Origin: Leptolinea sp.
Lineage (GTDB): Bacteria > Chloroflexota > Anaerolineae > Anaerolineales > Anaerolineaceae
Direction: 5' to 3'
NCBI GenBank assembly: GCA_012798535.1
Contig: JAAZMZ010000002.1
Span: forward strand, 41,080-105,079
Length of the DNA stretch: 64,000 nucleotides
Shown: piece by piece, positions 1 through 9,110 of the stretch
Layout of the letters: every line of letters begins with the position of its first letter
Position numbering within the stretch: the stretch's first letter is position 1
Translations under genes and position numbers: made by a program
Notes under the pieces: model-generated
The model's database searches: none
What the model was told of the DNA's origin: nothing
Seen by the model: the letters and a program-made list of their open reading frames with translations, nothing else

Positions 1-1226
1 TAGAGATATTTGAAGCCGCCGGCGAACCCGGTGGGTTGGCAGGTGGTTTCAAAGAACCGGAATGGAAGTGGTCGCTGGAGAAATACTATCATCACTGGTT
101 TCTTTCAGACAAAGACATGTTTAGTCTGATCGAGGAGCTTGGCTGGAAGAACCGGGTGGTGGTCCGGCAGCCCAAAACCGTCATGTTTCACAACGGACAG
201 TTCTATCCCTTTGATTCGATCCCTTCAGCCATTCTATATCCCGGATTGGGATGGGGGCTGAACAAAATCCGTTTCGGTCTGGTGACCCTCTACCTACGGT
301 TGACGAAAAACTGGAAACCAATGGAAAGTGTCACCGTTGATAGCTGGATGCGCAAGTGGGCGGGTGAAAAGGCCTACAACCAGATGTGGTTGCCCATGCT
401 GGATGGAAAATTCGGCGAACGGTACGCCCGCCAGGTCAACATGGCATGGATGTGGGCGCGTCTACACAGCCGAACGACAAAACTGGCCACATTCGAAGGC
501 GGGTTTCAAACCTTTGCCGACGCGCTGGCCGGGGAATTGCAGAAACGCGGTGTGGTCATCCACTATCAAACCGGCGTGGAATCAATCCGCCGGACGGCAG
601 AAGGGAAATTGAACGTAAAGACCTTCATTGGCGCAATGGAGTATGACCGCTGTCTAATAACCGTATCACCGGCGCAGATGGCACGTATGACGCCCAATCT
701 GCCAAAGGATTATTTACAGGGATTGCTGGATCTAAAAAGCCTGGGCGCGGTGATCATGGTACTGGCCATCAGGCATCCACTTTCCACAAAGGGCTATTAC
801 TGGTTCAACCTACCGAAATCAGCTGGCTTCCCCTTCCTGGCGCTGGTCGAACACACGAATTTTCTACCTCCGGAATATTACGGTGGTGATCATCTGCTTT
901 ACTGTGGTGACTACCTGGAAACTGATCATGAATATTTCAAGCTCTCGCAGGAAGAATTACTGGAACGATTCCTTCCCGCGCTACAACGGATCAATCCGGA
1001 TTTCAGACCGGATTGGGTACGCAAGACCTGGTTGTATCGCACCACCTACGCGCAGCCCGTTCCATTGATCGATCACTCCCGCCACATCCCGGCAATCCAG
1101 ACGCCCATTCCCGGCCTGTACTACGCCAGCATGAGCCAGGTCTATCCGTGGGACCGCGGGACGAATTTTGCCGTTCAGATCGGCCGCAAAACAGCCCGGT
1201 TGATCCTGACGGACTCTCAAATCTGA
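1..1226 (+). CDS. NAD(P)/FAD-dependent oxidoreductase, HemY/phytoene-desaturase-like (5' truncated)
   Basis: The reading frame is already open at the window edge (first full codon at position 3) and has no start here, so the gene begins upstream. The first residues read EIFEAAGEPGGLAGGF, the end of the first beta strand of the FAD Rossmann fold followed by the GGLAGG segment usual in the amine-oxidase/protoporphyrinogen-oxidase group. The end carries the second FAD contact typical of this family: IPGLYYASMSQVYPWDRGTN followed by a terminal helix. The substrate cannot be told; candidates are a carotenoid or porphyrin precursor, or a UDP-sugar. About 407 residues are visible. It ends 430 bases before dnaA, so it is probably not in the same transcript. 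Confidence 0.75.
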   Translation, partial: EIFEAAGEPGGLAGGFKEPEWKWSLEKYYHHWFLSDKDMFSLIEELGWKNRVVVRQPKTVMFHNGQFYPFDSIPSAILYPGLGWGLNKIRFGLVTLYLRLTKNWKPMESVTVDSWMRKWAGEKAYNQMWLPMLDGKFGERYARQVNMAWMWARLHSRTTKLATFEGGFQTFADALAGELQKRGVVIHYQTGVESIRRTAEGKLNVKTFIGAMEYDRCLITVSPAQMARMTPNLPKDYLQGLLDLKSLGAVIMVLAIRHPLSTKGYYWFNLPKSAGFPFLALVEHTNFLPPEYYGGDHLLYCGDYLETDHEYFKLSQEELLERFLPALQRINPDFRPDWVRKTWLYRTTYAQPVPLIDHSRHIPAIQTPIPGLYYASMSQVYPWDRGTNFAVQIGRKTARLILTDSQI

Positions 1227-1476
1227 TTTACAGACATCCGGGTGAATCTAATTTTTTCTAGTAATATTTCATCGGATATCACCCCCTTTATTCAGGGCAC
1301 GAATCGTTATTTGAAGATCAACCCCAAGATATGGGTATTACTTGTAGAAGGATTGCCCATACATGGCAAGAACACGCTTTCGAAACTCAAACCTTAAAAA
1401 TTGACATGTGTCATTTTCTTTAAGATTAATTACCTTAAAGTTTCAGGTTTTTTTAGGCTGCCGTATCCCAATCACC

Positions 1477-1505
1477 TTGTTTGCCCCCGTCCTTTTTGTT
1501 AGAAT
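1477..1505 (+). promoter_or_regulatory. Candidate sigma70 promoter of dnaA
   Basis: TTGTTT at 1477-1482, a 17-base spacer and TAGAAT at 1500-1505, with the TG of an extended -10 at 1497-1498. A second, weaker candidate upstream is TTGACA at 1401-1406 with ATTAAT at 1425-1430 (18-base spacer). The 1227-1657 gap otherwise holds no gene and no recognisable DnaA-box cluster. Confidence 0.45.
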
Positions 1506-1657
1506 CGGGAAGTAATTCATCGGGGAAATCTCCCCAAACCCTTTACTACACAATCATTAAAAAACAGTCAATTTTTCCCATTGCTCCGCAGTGGGATTTC
1601 TTAACCGTACCTGTTTACCGGTTGCACAACACAGCTCTTTGAACGGAGGCCCTTTTG

Positions 1658-3013
1658 ATGATGAATCCACATTCAGCATGGCAGGCAACCCTTGGTCAGC
1701 TCCAGATGGAAATGCCCAAAGCGAATTTCGATACCTGGGTGCGCAGCACAGAAGTTGTGACCTATGATAAGAATACATTTACAGTTGGCGTGCAAAACGC
1801 CTATGCCCGTGACTGGCTGGAAAACCGCTTGACCAGCACTGTCTCGCGTATCCTCACCGGGTTGATGGATTCGAATCAATCGGTGAAGTTTGTCGTCTGG
1901 CAAAAAAATATCGAGCCGGCCATTGACGAAGCGGCTCTGGAAAACGAAATTGAGGAAGAACAAATCGAAACCGAAGTGCGCGCCAACCGCACGTTGAATC
2001 CGCGCTACACCTTCGACACATTCGTGGTGGGTGCCAGCAACCGGCTGGCACACGCCGCCAGCCTGGCCGTGGCGGAAAATCCGGCCAAAGCCTATAATCC
2101 ATTGTTCCTGTACGGCGGCGTCGGATTGGGGAAAACCCACATGCTGCAGGCGATTGGGAATCTTACCAATTCCCGCAACCTGTCAGTTTTATATGTATCA
2201 TCCGAAGATTTCACCAATGATTTGATCAATGCCATTCGCAGTCACACCACCAATCAGTTCCGAGACCGCTACCGCAAGGCGGATGTGCTGCTGATCGATG
2301 ATATTCAATTCATTGCCGGAAAAGAATCCACTCAGGAAGAATTCTTCCACACTTTCAATGCCCTACACGGTGCGAATAAACAACTGGTGATCTCATCAGA
2401 CCGGCCGCCGAAGGCCATGGTCACCCTGGAAGAGCGCCTGCGTTCACGTTTTGAATGGGGTCTCACCGTGGATATGCAGCCACCGGATCTGGAAACCCGC
2501 ATGGCCATCCTGCGATCCAAAGCGGAAAGGGCCGGCCGGCATATACCCAATGAGATCATCGAAATGATCGCCCGCCAGATCCAGTCCAACATACGTGAAC
2601 TGGAAGGTGCCCTCACCCGGGTGCTAGCCTTTTCAGACCTGAGCGGAATGCCGTTGACTCCCCAGCTGGTCACCTCTGCTCTGGCAGATATGCTACCGCA
2701 GCACAGTTCCATGGAACCCCGCCAGGTGGTCAATACGGTGGCGCGTGCGTTCGGTGTTACCACTGAGCAGATGCTCGGCCGCGATCGTTCTCGCGGTATC
2801 GCCCTTCCACGCCAGGTGGCTATGTATTTACTGCGCGAGGTGGCCAATGTCTCCCTCCCACAGATCGGGCAGGCGCTGGGTGGACGCGACCACACCACGG
2901 TGATGTACGCCTGTGAAAAGGTCGCGGATATGATCGAAAGAGATGATCATTTCCGGCGCCAGGTGGTGCAGTTACGCGACCAGTTGTTTGGCCGCAACGC
3001 GGTGATGTTGTAA
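1658..3013 (+). CDS. dnaA: Chromosomal replication initiator DnaA
   Basis: DnaA is the AAA+ ATPase that binds DnaA boxes and opens the chromosomal origin. Residues 1-90 are the DnaB-interaction domain I, followed by a short acidic linker (EEEQIETE). The AAA+ core has Walker A GGVGLGKTH near residue 152 and Walker B VLLIDDIQF near 217. The C-terminal domain IV ends with the DnaA signature GRDHTTVMYACEKV. At 451 residues it has the usual length. ATG 1658 was chosen because a GGAGG at 1645-1649 lies 8 bases before it; ATG 1661 and TTG 1655 are less well placed. dnaN does not follow as in many bacteria; argG does, behind its own promoter and attenuator. Confidence 0.97.
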   Translation: MMNPHSAWQATLGQLQMEMPKANFDTWVRSTEVVTYDKNTFTVGVQNAYARDWLENRLTSTVSRILTGLMDSNQSVKFVVWQKNIEPAIDEAALENEIEEEQIETEVRANRTLNPRYTFDTFVVGASNRLAHAASLAVAENPAKAYNPLFLYGGVGLGKTHMLQAIGNLTNSRNLSVLYVSSEDFTNDLINAIRSHTTNQFRDRYRKADVLLIDDIQFIAGKESTQEEFFHTFNALHGANKQLVISSDRPPKAMVTLEERLRSRFEWGLTVDMQPPDLETRMAILRSKAERAGRHIPNEIIEMIARQIQSNIRELEGALTRVLAFSDLSGMPLTPQLVTSALADMLPQHSSMEPRQVVNTVARAFGVTTEQMLGRDRSRGIALPRQVAMYLLREVANVSLPQIGQALGGRDHTTVMYACEKVADMIERDDHFRRQVVQLRDQLFGRNAVML

Positions 3014-3021
3014 AGTCCACC

Positions 3022-3051
3022 TTGACGATTATCGGCGATATCCATTACAAT
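3022..3051 (+). promoter_or_regulatory. Promoter of the argGH transcript
   Basis: TTGACG (3022-3027), an 18-base spacer and TACAAT (3046-3051), each five of six to sigma70 consensus. The expected transcription start is 6-8 bases later, at or next to ATG 3059, so the short ORF there would be read from a leaderless mRNA. It lies just 8 bases after the dnaA stop codon. Confidence 0.6.
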
Positions 3052-3058
3052 ACGCTCA

Positions 3059-3121
3059 ATGAAATATGAACTGCGCGCCCGACGAAATCTGTCTCACCCA
3101 CATCCCCGGATGGTTGGGTAG
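3059..3121 (+). CDS. Putative arginine leader peptide of argGH (20 aa)
   Basis: A 20-codon ORF, MKYELRARRNLSHPHPRMVG, ending in TAG. It holds four Arg codons, three of them in the cluster RARR (CGC GCC CGA CGA, 3074-3085). It starts 7 bases after a near-consensus -10 and has no Shine-Dalgarno, which suits a leaderless message. Inside and just past it is a hairpin (arms 3083-3100 and 3115-3127), then an intrinsic terminator at 3163-3190, then argG. The inferred role is sensing of charged tRNA-Arg by ribosome stalling to control read-through into argGH. Function is inferred from layout only. Confidence 0.5.
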   Translation: MKYELRARRNLSHPHPRMVG

Positions 3122-3127
3122 GTTTCG
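3083..3127 (+). promoter_or_regulatory. Leader hairpin overlapping the Arg leader ORF
   Basis: CGAAATC (3083-3089) pairs with GGTTTCG (3121-3127), ACCCA (3096-3100) with TGGGT (3115-3119), and CATC (3101-3104) with GATG (3109-3112). The 5' arm begins at the second CGA codon and the 3' arm spans the leader stop codon. GGTTT (3121-3125) could instead pair with AAACC (3163-3167) in the terminator stem, which would give an antiterminator. Confidence 0.4.
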
Positions 3128-3162
3128 CTGGACTGTTGCTTAGAAATTGAAACAGTACATTC

Positions 3163-3190
3163 AAACCCCGCCACACCGGCGGGGTTTTTG
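3163..3190 (+). terminator. Intrinsic terminator/attenuator before argG
   Basis: A perfect 10-bp stem, AAACCCCGCC (3163-3172) with GGCGGGGTTT (3178-3187), has a 5-base loop and a T run. It ends only about 24 bases before the argG start, which leaves no room for another promoter. Transcripts into argG must therefore pass it, so it is better read as an attenuator than as the end of dnaA alone. Confidence 0.8.
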
Positions 3191-3213
3191 TTATCATTTT
3201 TCAGGAGGCATAT

Positions 3214-4470
3214 ATGAATGACAAGAAAACTGTAAAGAAAGTAGTTCTGGCTTACTCGGGCGGATTGGATACCTCAGTAATCGTCCCCTGGTTGAAAGAA
3301 AATTACAACTGCGATGTCATCTGCTACTGTGCGGATGTCGGGCAAGCCGAAGAGCTCGAAAACCTGGAAGCCCGTGCCAAACAGCAAGGCGCCAGTAAGC
3401 TCATTCAGCTCGACCTGCGGGAAGAATTCTGCACAGGATACCTGTGGCCTTTGATCAAATCCGGTGCGGTGTATGAACGTAAATACCTGCTGGGTACGTC
3501 CATCGCCCGCCCGTTGATCGCCAAGAAACAGGTGGAGATCGCCTGGGCGGAAGGGGCTGATGCCGTGGCACACGGCTGCACGGGTAAAGGTAACGATCAG
3601 GTGCGTTTTGAACTGGCTTTCACTGCGCTTGATCCGCGGCTTAAGGTGATCGCTCCCTGGCGTGAATGGAACATCCAATCCCGCGAGGATGCTCTGGCCT
3701 TCCTTGCCGCCCATAATCTGCCGGCGCCCACCAAGAATCCATCCTTCTTCAGCCGGGACCGCAATCTGTGGCACATTTCGCACGAAGGGGGAAACCTGGA
3801 AGACGCCAATAGTGAACCGCAGGAAGACATGTTCGTGCTTTCGAATTCACCCTTCTCCGCACCGGATGAGCCGGAAACGGTGGAAATCACCTTTGAACAG
3901 GGTGAACCGGTGGCTCTGAATGGAATCGCCACCGCACCGGTTAAACTGGTGGAAACTTTGAACGCTCTGGGTGGAAAACACGGCATCGGGCGCATCGATT
4001 TGGTGGAAAACCGGCTGGTTGGAATGAAATCCCGCGGTGTATATGAGACGCCGGGCGGGACCATCCTTAGCTTTGCCCATAAAGAACTTGAATCGATCAC
4101 CCTGGATCGTGAAACCATGCATTACAAGGATGTGCTCTCCCATAAATACGCCGAATTGGTTTATTTCGGATTGTGGTTCACCCCGCTGCGCGAAGCCATG
4201 GACGCCTTCTTCCAGTCCACACAAAAAGTGGTGACCGGCTCGATCAAAGTACAATTGTACAAAGGTAATATGATCGTTGCCGGGCGCACCAGCCCCTTCA
4301 GTCTGTACCGTGAAGAATTTGCCACCTTCGGCCATTCTCAGGTGTACGATCACACCGACGCTGCCGGATTTATCCGCCTCTTCGGGCTGCCTTCCAAAGT
4401 GCAGGCCATGATGAAAGGTCTGGGTGAAGGGCTTCCGCCGGTGCCGGCAGAAAAAATCATCCGCGATTAA
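3214..4470 (+). CDS. argG: Argininosuccinate synthase
   Basis: ArgG joins citrulline and aspartate with ATP to make argininosuccinate, the penultimate step of arginine synthesis. The N-terminal PP-loop ATP site [10 protein letters not shown] is at residues 13-22, followed by the family blocks [11 protein letters not shown] and [15 protein letters not shown]. At 418 residues it is slightly longer than the usual ~400. AGGAGG at 3203-3208 precedes ATG 3214. argH follows after 9 bases, so the two form an argGH operon. The leader at 3022-3190 suggests attenuation by arginine supply. Confidence 0.97.
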   Translation: MNDKKTVKKVVLAYSGGLDTSVIVPWLKENYNCDVICYCADVGQAEELENLEARAKQQGASKLIQLDLREEFCTGYLWPLIKSGAVYERKYLLGTSIARPLIAKKQVEIAWAEGADAVAHGCTGKGNDQVRFELAFTALDPRLKVIAPWREWNIQSREDALAFLAAHNLPAPTKNPSFFSRDRNLWHISHEGGNLEDANSEPQEDMFVLSNSPFSAPDEPETVEITFEQGEPVALNGIATAPVKLVETLNALGGKHGIGRIDLVENRLVGMKSRGVYETPGGTILSFAHKELESITLDRETMHYKDVLSHKYAELVYFGLWFTPLREAMDAFFQSTQKVVTGSIKVQLYKGNMIVAGRTSPFSLYREEFATFGHSQVYDHTDAAGFIRLFGLPSKVQAMMKGLGEGLPPVPAEKIIRD

Positions 4471-4479
4471 GGAGAACCT

Positions 4480-5847
4480 ATGACGCTCTGGTCAGGCCGT
4501 TTTCGCGCCGGGCTTAACTCCCTGGCATCTGTTTTGAATAATTCACTGCCGGTGGACAGGCGTCTATACAAAGAGGATATCCGCGGCAGCCAGGCCTGGG
4601 CACAGGCACTGGCTGCCGCAGGTGTGATCACTTCCACCGAAGCGGAAACGCTGGTCAATGGTCTGCAGGCCGTTCTCGAAGAAATGGAATCGGAAACTTT
4701 TCAATTTTCCGAAAAAGATGAGGATATCCATACAGCCGTCGAACGCCGTCTCACCGAACTGGTGGGAGCTATCGGAGGCAAGCTGCACACCGGTCGAAGC
4801 CGTAATGACCAGGTGGCTACCGATTTCCGTCTGTGGCTGATTTCCGCTGCTTTACGCCTGGATGCCGCTGTGGATTCTTTGCAGAAAACACTGATACAAC
4901 GGGCCGAAACAGACCTGGCGGTCATTCTTCCGGGTTACACCCACTTTCAACAGGCTCAACCGATCCTGCTGAGTCACTGGTGGCTCAGTCATTTCTGGAC
5001 TCTGCAGCGCGACCGTGAACGCCTTCGTCAGTTATCGGAGAGAGCGGCGGTTATGCCGCTAGGCAGTGCAGCTCTGGCCGGAACCACATTCCCTATCGAT
5101 CGTTTTGCTCTGGCGAAGAACCTGGGATTCTCGGTGCCGTCACCCAATTCTCTGGATGCCATCTCTGACCGGGATTTCGCCGCCGAGTTCCTTTTCTGGG
5201 CGGCGCTGACCGGTGTGCATCTCAGCCGGATGGCGGAGGCGTTGATCCTGTATTCCACAGTAGAGTACGGATTCATCAACATGGCGGATGAATTCTCCAC
5301 CGGTTCGAGCCTAATGCCGCAGAAAAAGAATCCGGATATGCTGGAGCTGACCCGCGGAAAAGCCGGGCAGTTTATCGGGCTGTTGACCGGTCTGCTGACC
5401 ACACTGAAAGGGCTGCCCTCAGCCTACGATAAGGATCTGCAGGAGGATAAATCAGCCGTGTTCGAAGCGGCTGATACCATGGAAGTCCTGCTGCCGGTTT
5501 TAGAAGGAGTTATTTCTACATTGACCGTCAACGCGGAACGCTGCCGCCAGGCCATTCATCCGGCTGTGCTGGCCACCGATCTGGCCGATCATCTGGTGGC
5601 TCGAGGAATTCCCTTTCGGGAAGCGCATGAGGTGGTGGGAAAGGTGGTGCGGCTGGCAGAGGAAAAAGGGTTGGACTTGATGACACTACCTCTGTCAGAC
5701 TACCGGTTGATCCATCCTGCCTTCACAGATGAACTATATTCCGCTCTCAGTCTTGAAGCCTCTGTTAACCGCCGTTCGGTCTATGGTGGAACCGCGTTGA
5801 ATACCGTCAAAGAGCAGGTGGATTTGGCTAAGAAGGCATTGGCATAA
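4480..5847 (+). CDS. argH: Argininosuccinate lyase
   Basis: ArgH splits argininosuccinate into arginine and fumarate, the last step of the pathway. It belongs to the fumarase/aspartase superfamily and carries the signature GSSLMPQKKNPD near residue 274, whose loop holds the catalytic serine. The earlier conserved blocks HTGRSRNDQVATD and GYTHFQQAQP are also present. At 455 residues it has normal length. An AAGGAGA ribosome site overlaps the argG stop region just before ATG 4480, indicating coupled translation. It is the last gene of the argGH unit. Confidence 0.97.
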   Translation: MTLWSGRFRAGLNSLASVLNNSLPVDRRLYKEDIRGSQAWAQALAAAGVITSTEAETLVNGLQAVLEEMESETFQFSEKDEDIHTAVERRLTELVGAIGGKLHTGRSRNDQVATDFRLWLISAALRLDAAVDSLQKTLIQRAETDLAVILPGYTHFQQAQPILLSHWWLSHFWTLQRDRERLRQLSERAAVMPLGSAALAGTTFPIDRFALAKNLGFSVPSPNSLDAISDRDFAAEFLFWAALTGVHLSRMAEALILYSTVEYGFINMADEFSTGSSLMPQKKNPDMLELTRGKAGQFIGLLTGLLTTLKGLPSAYDKDLQEDKSAVFEAADTMEVLLPVLEGVISTLTVNAERCRQAIHPAVLATDLADHLVARGIPFREAHEVVGKVVRLAEEKGLDLMTLPLSDYRLIHPAFTDELYSALSLEASVNRRSVYGGTALNTVKEQVDLAKKALA

Positions 5848-5952
5848 CCGGATCATTCTCGCCAGGAACTGACCCCGGGCGTTTTATTAATCCTCGGGAT
5901 TATTAAGAATTAACACTGACAATTGTCGTTGATAGACCTTGATCGTTGTCTA

Positions 5953-6363
5953 TCAATGTCCGCGATGTTTCTCTGCCCGGCGTTCTTTATGCAGCTGGAA
6001 TTTGCGTTCCACTTCAGCGGCCCGTTGTTCGCGGGTCAGTTCTTCTCTGTGTTTCGCTCGTGATTCGTTCTCTCGTTTTATCGCTTCCTGCGACCGGGTT
6101 GATCTGACCGGCGTTTTCAACTGTTCGCGGATTTCCCGCATCCGGCGTTTGTAGTTTTTCACCGGTTCGGATTTTTCGTGAACATGCGCAGGTGTTGAAA
6201 AATCCAACAGGCTGTATCCCCGGCGGGCAAACTCCAGCAGCTGTGGATCGTTAGGTTCGGTGCCAAAAACATGCCGGGCGACCTGATACCGGCCTTCATC
6301 ATAGATTTCAAAAATCCCCACCCAGAAGGGGGGATCAAAATATACAGAACATTTGCCTTCCAT
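5953..6363 (-). CDS. yjdF: YjdF family protein (DUF2992)
   Basis: The protein opens with the conserved YjdF block VYFDPPFWVGIFE. It continues with RHVFGTEPNDPQLLEF and ends in a long, highly charged Arg/Lys/Glu helix (about residues 85-136) that could bind nucleic acid. In Firmicutes this family is often controlled by the yjdF riboswitch; its biochemical role is not settled. The start at 6363 was chosen over the adjacent ATG at 6366 and one at 6393 because AGGGA lies about 6 bases before it. The leader from about 6463 to 6364 has two hairpins, the second terminator-like. It converges with argH; a hairpin (5929-5956) overlaps its stop codon. Confidence 0.75.
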   Translation of the reverse strand: MEGKCSVYFDPPFWVGIFEIYDEGRYQVARHVFGTEPNDPQLLEFARRGYSLLDFSTPAHVHEKSEPVKNYKRRMREIREQLKTPVRSTRSQEAIKRENESRAKHREELTREQRAAEVERKFQLHKERRAEKHRGH

Positions 6364-6384
6364 CATTTTCCCTGATATCAAAAA

Positions 6385-6478
6385 GAACCGCATAGCGGTT
6401 TTTATTTTGTGAGCGCGGGGAACCCGCAGATCGTAATTGAAAATGTGGAGGCAGGTTGACTTGCGATAAATTATAACA
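6385..6478 (-). promoter_or_regulatory. Structured leader and promoter of yjdF; candidate riboswitch
   Basis: Reading the minus strand, an extended -10 TGTTATAAT (6478-6470) sets a start near 6463. A GCGGG/CCCGC hairpin follows (6415-6427), then AACCGC-ATA-GCGGTT (6386-6400) with a T run just before the ribosome site. A leader of about 100 bases ending in a terminator-like hairpin matches how yjdF riboswitches are placed. The aptamer consensus could not be verified by eye. Confidence 0.4.
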
Positions 6479-6479
6479 T

Positions 6480-7012
6480 TGTTGACCTTCCGAACCGTTT
6501 AGAAGGAGTTTTCAGTCTACTATCCTGTGGCAAACGGTTCTTTTCCTGGTAGAAAAACGTCCTGCTATCCTATAGTATGAGACCACATCAGGGGAGAATT
6601 GAACCTTTTATATCTTTGGAACCCCCACCGGATTTACGGTCATGGGCCACTTTCCGAATTACTGGTCAATGTTTATATAGTTTTAATTAATTTTTACATT
6701 GATTAATTTTTATTTAATCGCATCTTTATTCCATCGATTAAATATGTGATTAAGATTAAATCATGCGCGGGGGAAAATTATGCTGGCGATTCTTCTCCTG
6801 CCTCAGACCTGTTGTGGTTTTCATCCCGGGGGACCATCACAGCAAAGGAACCATCCATCTTCAGGGAGGTTGCACAAATACTCAATCTTCTATATTCGTA
6901 CCAAGGAAACAACCGTCGTGTGTTTTTTTCGGGGGAGACTGTCCTGTTCCCAGTCAATCCAGCCTGTGTGAGCCCGTCTCATATTCATCCAACATAACAG
7001 GAAAGGTGTACT
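6480..7012. other. Long gene-free region before the chemotaxis genes
   Basis: No convincing gene. Several frames are open over 6746-7029, but they overlap each other, lack ribosome sites and encode Cys/Pro/Ser-rich sequence with no family features. 6661-6760 is very AT-rich and holds five GATTAA hexamers (6701, 6714 inverted, 6736, 6748, 6754). The chemoreceptor promoter presumably lies here. Confidence 0.5.
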
Positions 7013-9039
7013 ATGAAATTCCTAAGTAATATCAGGACCAGAACCAGACTGGTCGGTAGTTACGTGTGCATTGCAATCCTCATTGTAGTTGTGGCCGTCA
7101 TCGGTTATCTGGGGATGCAAAACATCAATAACGAATTGAATAAAATCTATGACAACCGTACCGTTCCCATGAATGAACTCGGGAACATAAGATCAGCGCT
7201 GCAGGGCACGCGCGGAGATATCCTGAAATACATAATGGTGGAAAGCCAGAGGAAAGATGTAAAAGAGACTCTGACGAATAATCTGGCTGTCATCACGAAG
7301 AATCTGGATACCTACCGCGCCGGGCAGTTATCAGAAGAGGAAAAAGTCGCTCTCGATACATTCGACCAGGCTATGGTGGATTATTCAGCGGGTCTAGATG
7401 AAATCATGGCTCTTGTGGACGGCGGGGATAATGAAGCGGCCATGGCCAGCATCGCCGATGGCGGCAAAACAAAAATTCCCCTGACAAACGCCATCACCCA
7501 GATCACCCGGTTGGTCGACCTCAACGTGCAATATGCCGAGCAGGAAAAAGAAGAGGCTGCCGTCACATTCTCCAATTCTCTGCGTCTGTTGGTGATCTTT
7601 GTGATCGTCTGCCTGGTGCTGGCAATCGGAATGGGGCTCATCGTCTCAACGGATATCACCGCTCCGCTGGCGATTGCCGGTGTGGCTTTAACCAGACTTT
7701 CCCAGGGGGATATGCTGCGGGATATGGCCCAGAAAACCAAAGATGTCGTTACAAAGCGTAAAGATGAGATTGGCGATATGGGACAGGGTTTGCATGCCAT
7801 GGTGGGATATCTACAATCCATGGGGGTTGTGGCGCAGAATATTGCCAATAATGACCTGACCGAGACCATTACGCCGCACTCTGAAAAAGACGAACTGGGG
7901 CAGGCATTCGCGACCATGGTCAAAGGGTTGACGGAGACCATCCGAAATATCAACGAAAACGCCACGAACCTGGCAGCCGCATCCGAGCAATTGGCTAGCG
8001 CGGCAGTTTAGGCCGGCCAGGCCACCAACCAGATCAGCAATACCATCCAGCAGGTTGCCAGGGGAACCGCCGACCAGGCAACCGCTGTTACAAAGACGGC
8101 GTCATCCACCGAGCAAATGTCCAAGGCTATCGAAGGTGTGGCCAAAGGCGCGCAGGAACAAAGCCGCGCCATCTCCACGGCATCCACAATCACCTCGCAG
8201 ATCAACACCGCCATCCAGCAGGTAGTCGGTAATATCGCGTCAGTTTCCCGTGATTCGGCATCTTCCGCCGAACTGCCCGTACCGGTGTAACCACTGTGAC
8301 AGACACCCTCAAAGGTATGCAAAGCATCCGCGAAAAAGTCGGCGCATCTGCAGAAAAAGTTCAGGAAATGGGGAAGCGTTCCGGTGAGATCGGTGCTATT
8401 GTGGAAACCATTGAAGATATTGCTTCGCAAACCAATCTGCTCGCGTTGAATGCCGCCATTGAAGCCGCTCGCGCCGGGGAACATGGAAAAGGTTTCGTCG
8501 TGGTGGCGGATGAAGTCCGCAAACTGGCGGAACGCTCGTCTCAGGCTACCAAGGAGATCGGTATTTTGATCAGCGGAATCCAGACGACCGTGGCCGAAGC
8601 CGTCAAAGCCATGGATGAGGGCTCCAGAGAGGTGGAAGTCGGCGTGACCAGCGCGAATAAAGCCGGCGAAGCTCTGTCTGAAATCCTGAAAGCCGCCCAG
8701 GGAGTCAGCGACCAGGCGAGGCTGGCCGGTGATGCGGCGGAGGAGATGAACTCTGCTTCCAGTGAACTGGTATCTGCTGTGGATTCAGTCTCCGCCGTGG
8801 TGGAAGAGAACACAGCCGCCACGGAAGAGATGGCTGCCAACTCTTCCGAAGTCACCCAGGCCATAGAAAGTATCGCCAGTGTAAGCGAACAGAACAGCGC
8901 CGCCATTGAAGAAGTCTCCGCTTCTACAGAAGAAATGAGCGCCCAGGTGGAAGAAGTCACCGCATCCGCTCAATCGCTATCCGAATTAGCCCGGGAACTG
9001 CAAAAAGCCGTCGCCCGTTTCAAACTGGCATCTGCCTGA
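7013..9039 (+). pseudogene. Methyl-accepting chemotaxis protein, disrupted (nonsense + frameshift)
   Basis: The intact protein would be a chemoreceptor of about 675 residues. It has one N-terminal membrane helix (residues 12-35), a four-helix sensor region, a second membrane helix near 190-210 and a HAMP domain. The cytoplasmic signalling hairpin has the invariant tip [20 protein letters not shown] followed by [20 protein letters not shown]. The frame is cut by TAG at 8009-8011, where a Gln codon CAG fits (AVQAGQATNQ). The frame then stays readable to about 8271, where one missing base (probably the G of GCT in [12 protein letters not shown]) shifts it. Reading resumes in the new frame to the stop at 9039. 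Either this is a recent pseudogene or there are two sequence errors. cheW follows and is intact. Confidence 0.85.
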
Positions 9040-9110
9040 TCCCATCTCTGACGCTGGAATGTACTTTTTCAGACAACGTCATCTGCAAATGAAATCCTTG
9101 TGGAGTGTAT

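Noticed and set aside
3163..3190. Plain dnaA terminator only
   Set aside because: A promoter and a short Arg-rich ORF lie between dnaA and this hairpin, and no promoter fits between it and argG, so an attenuator reading is preferred.
6820..6960. Possible c-di-GMP-I riboswitch before the chemoreceptor
   Set aside because: CACAGCAAAGGAACC and GGGAGG look superficially similar, but the GGGACGCAAAGCC core and the tetraloop-receptor arrangement are missing.
6746..7029. Three overlapping open frames before the chemoreceptor
   Set aside because: No ribosome sites, low-complexity Cys/Pro/Ser composition and mutual overlap. Chance openness is more likely than a gene.
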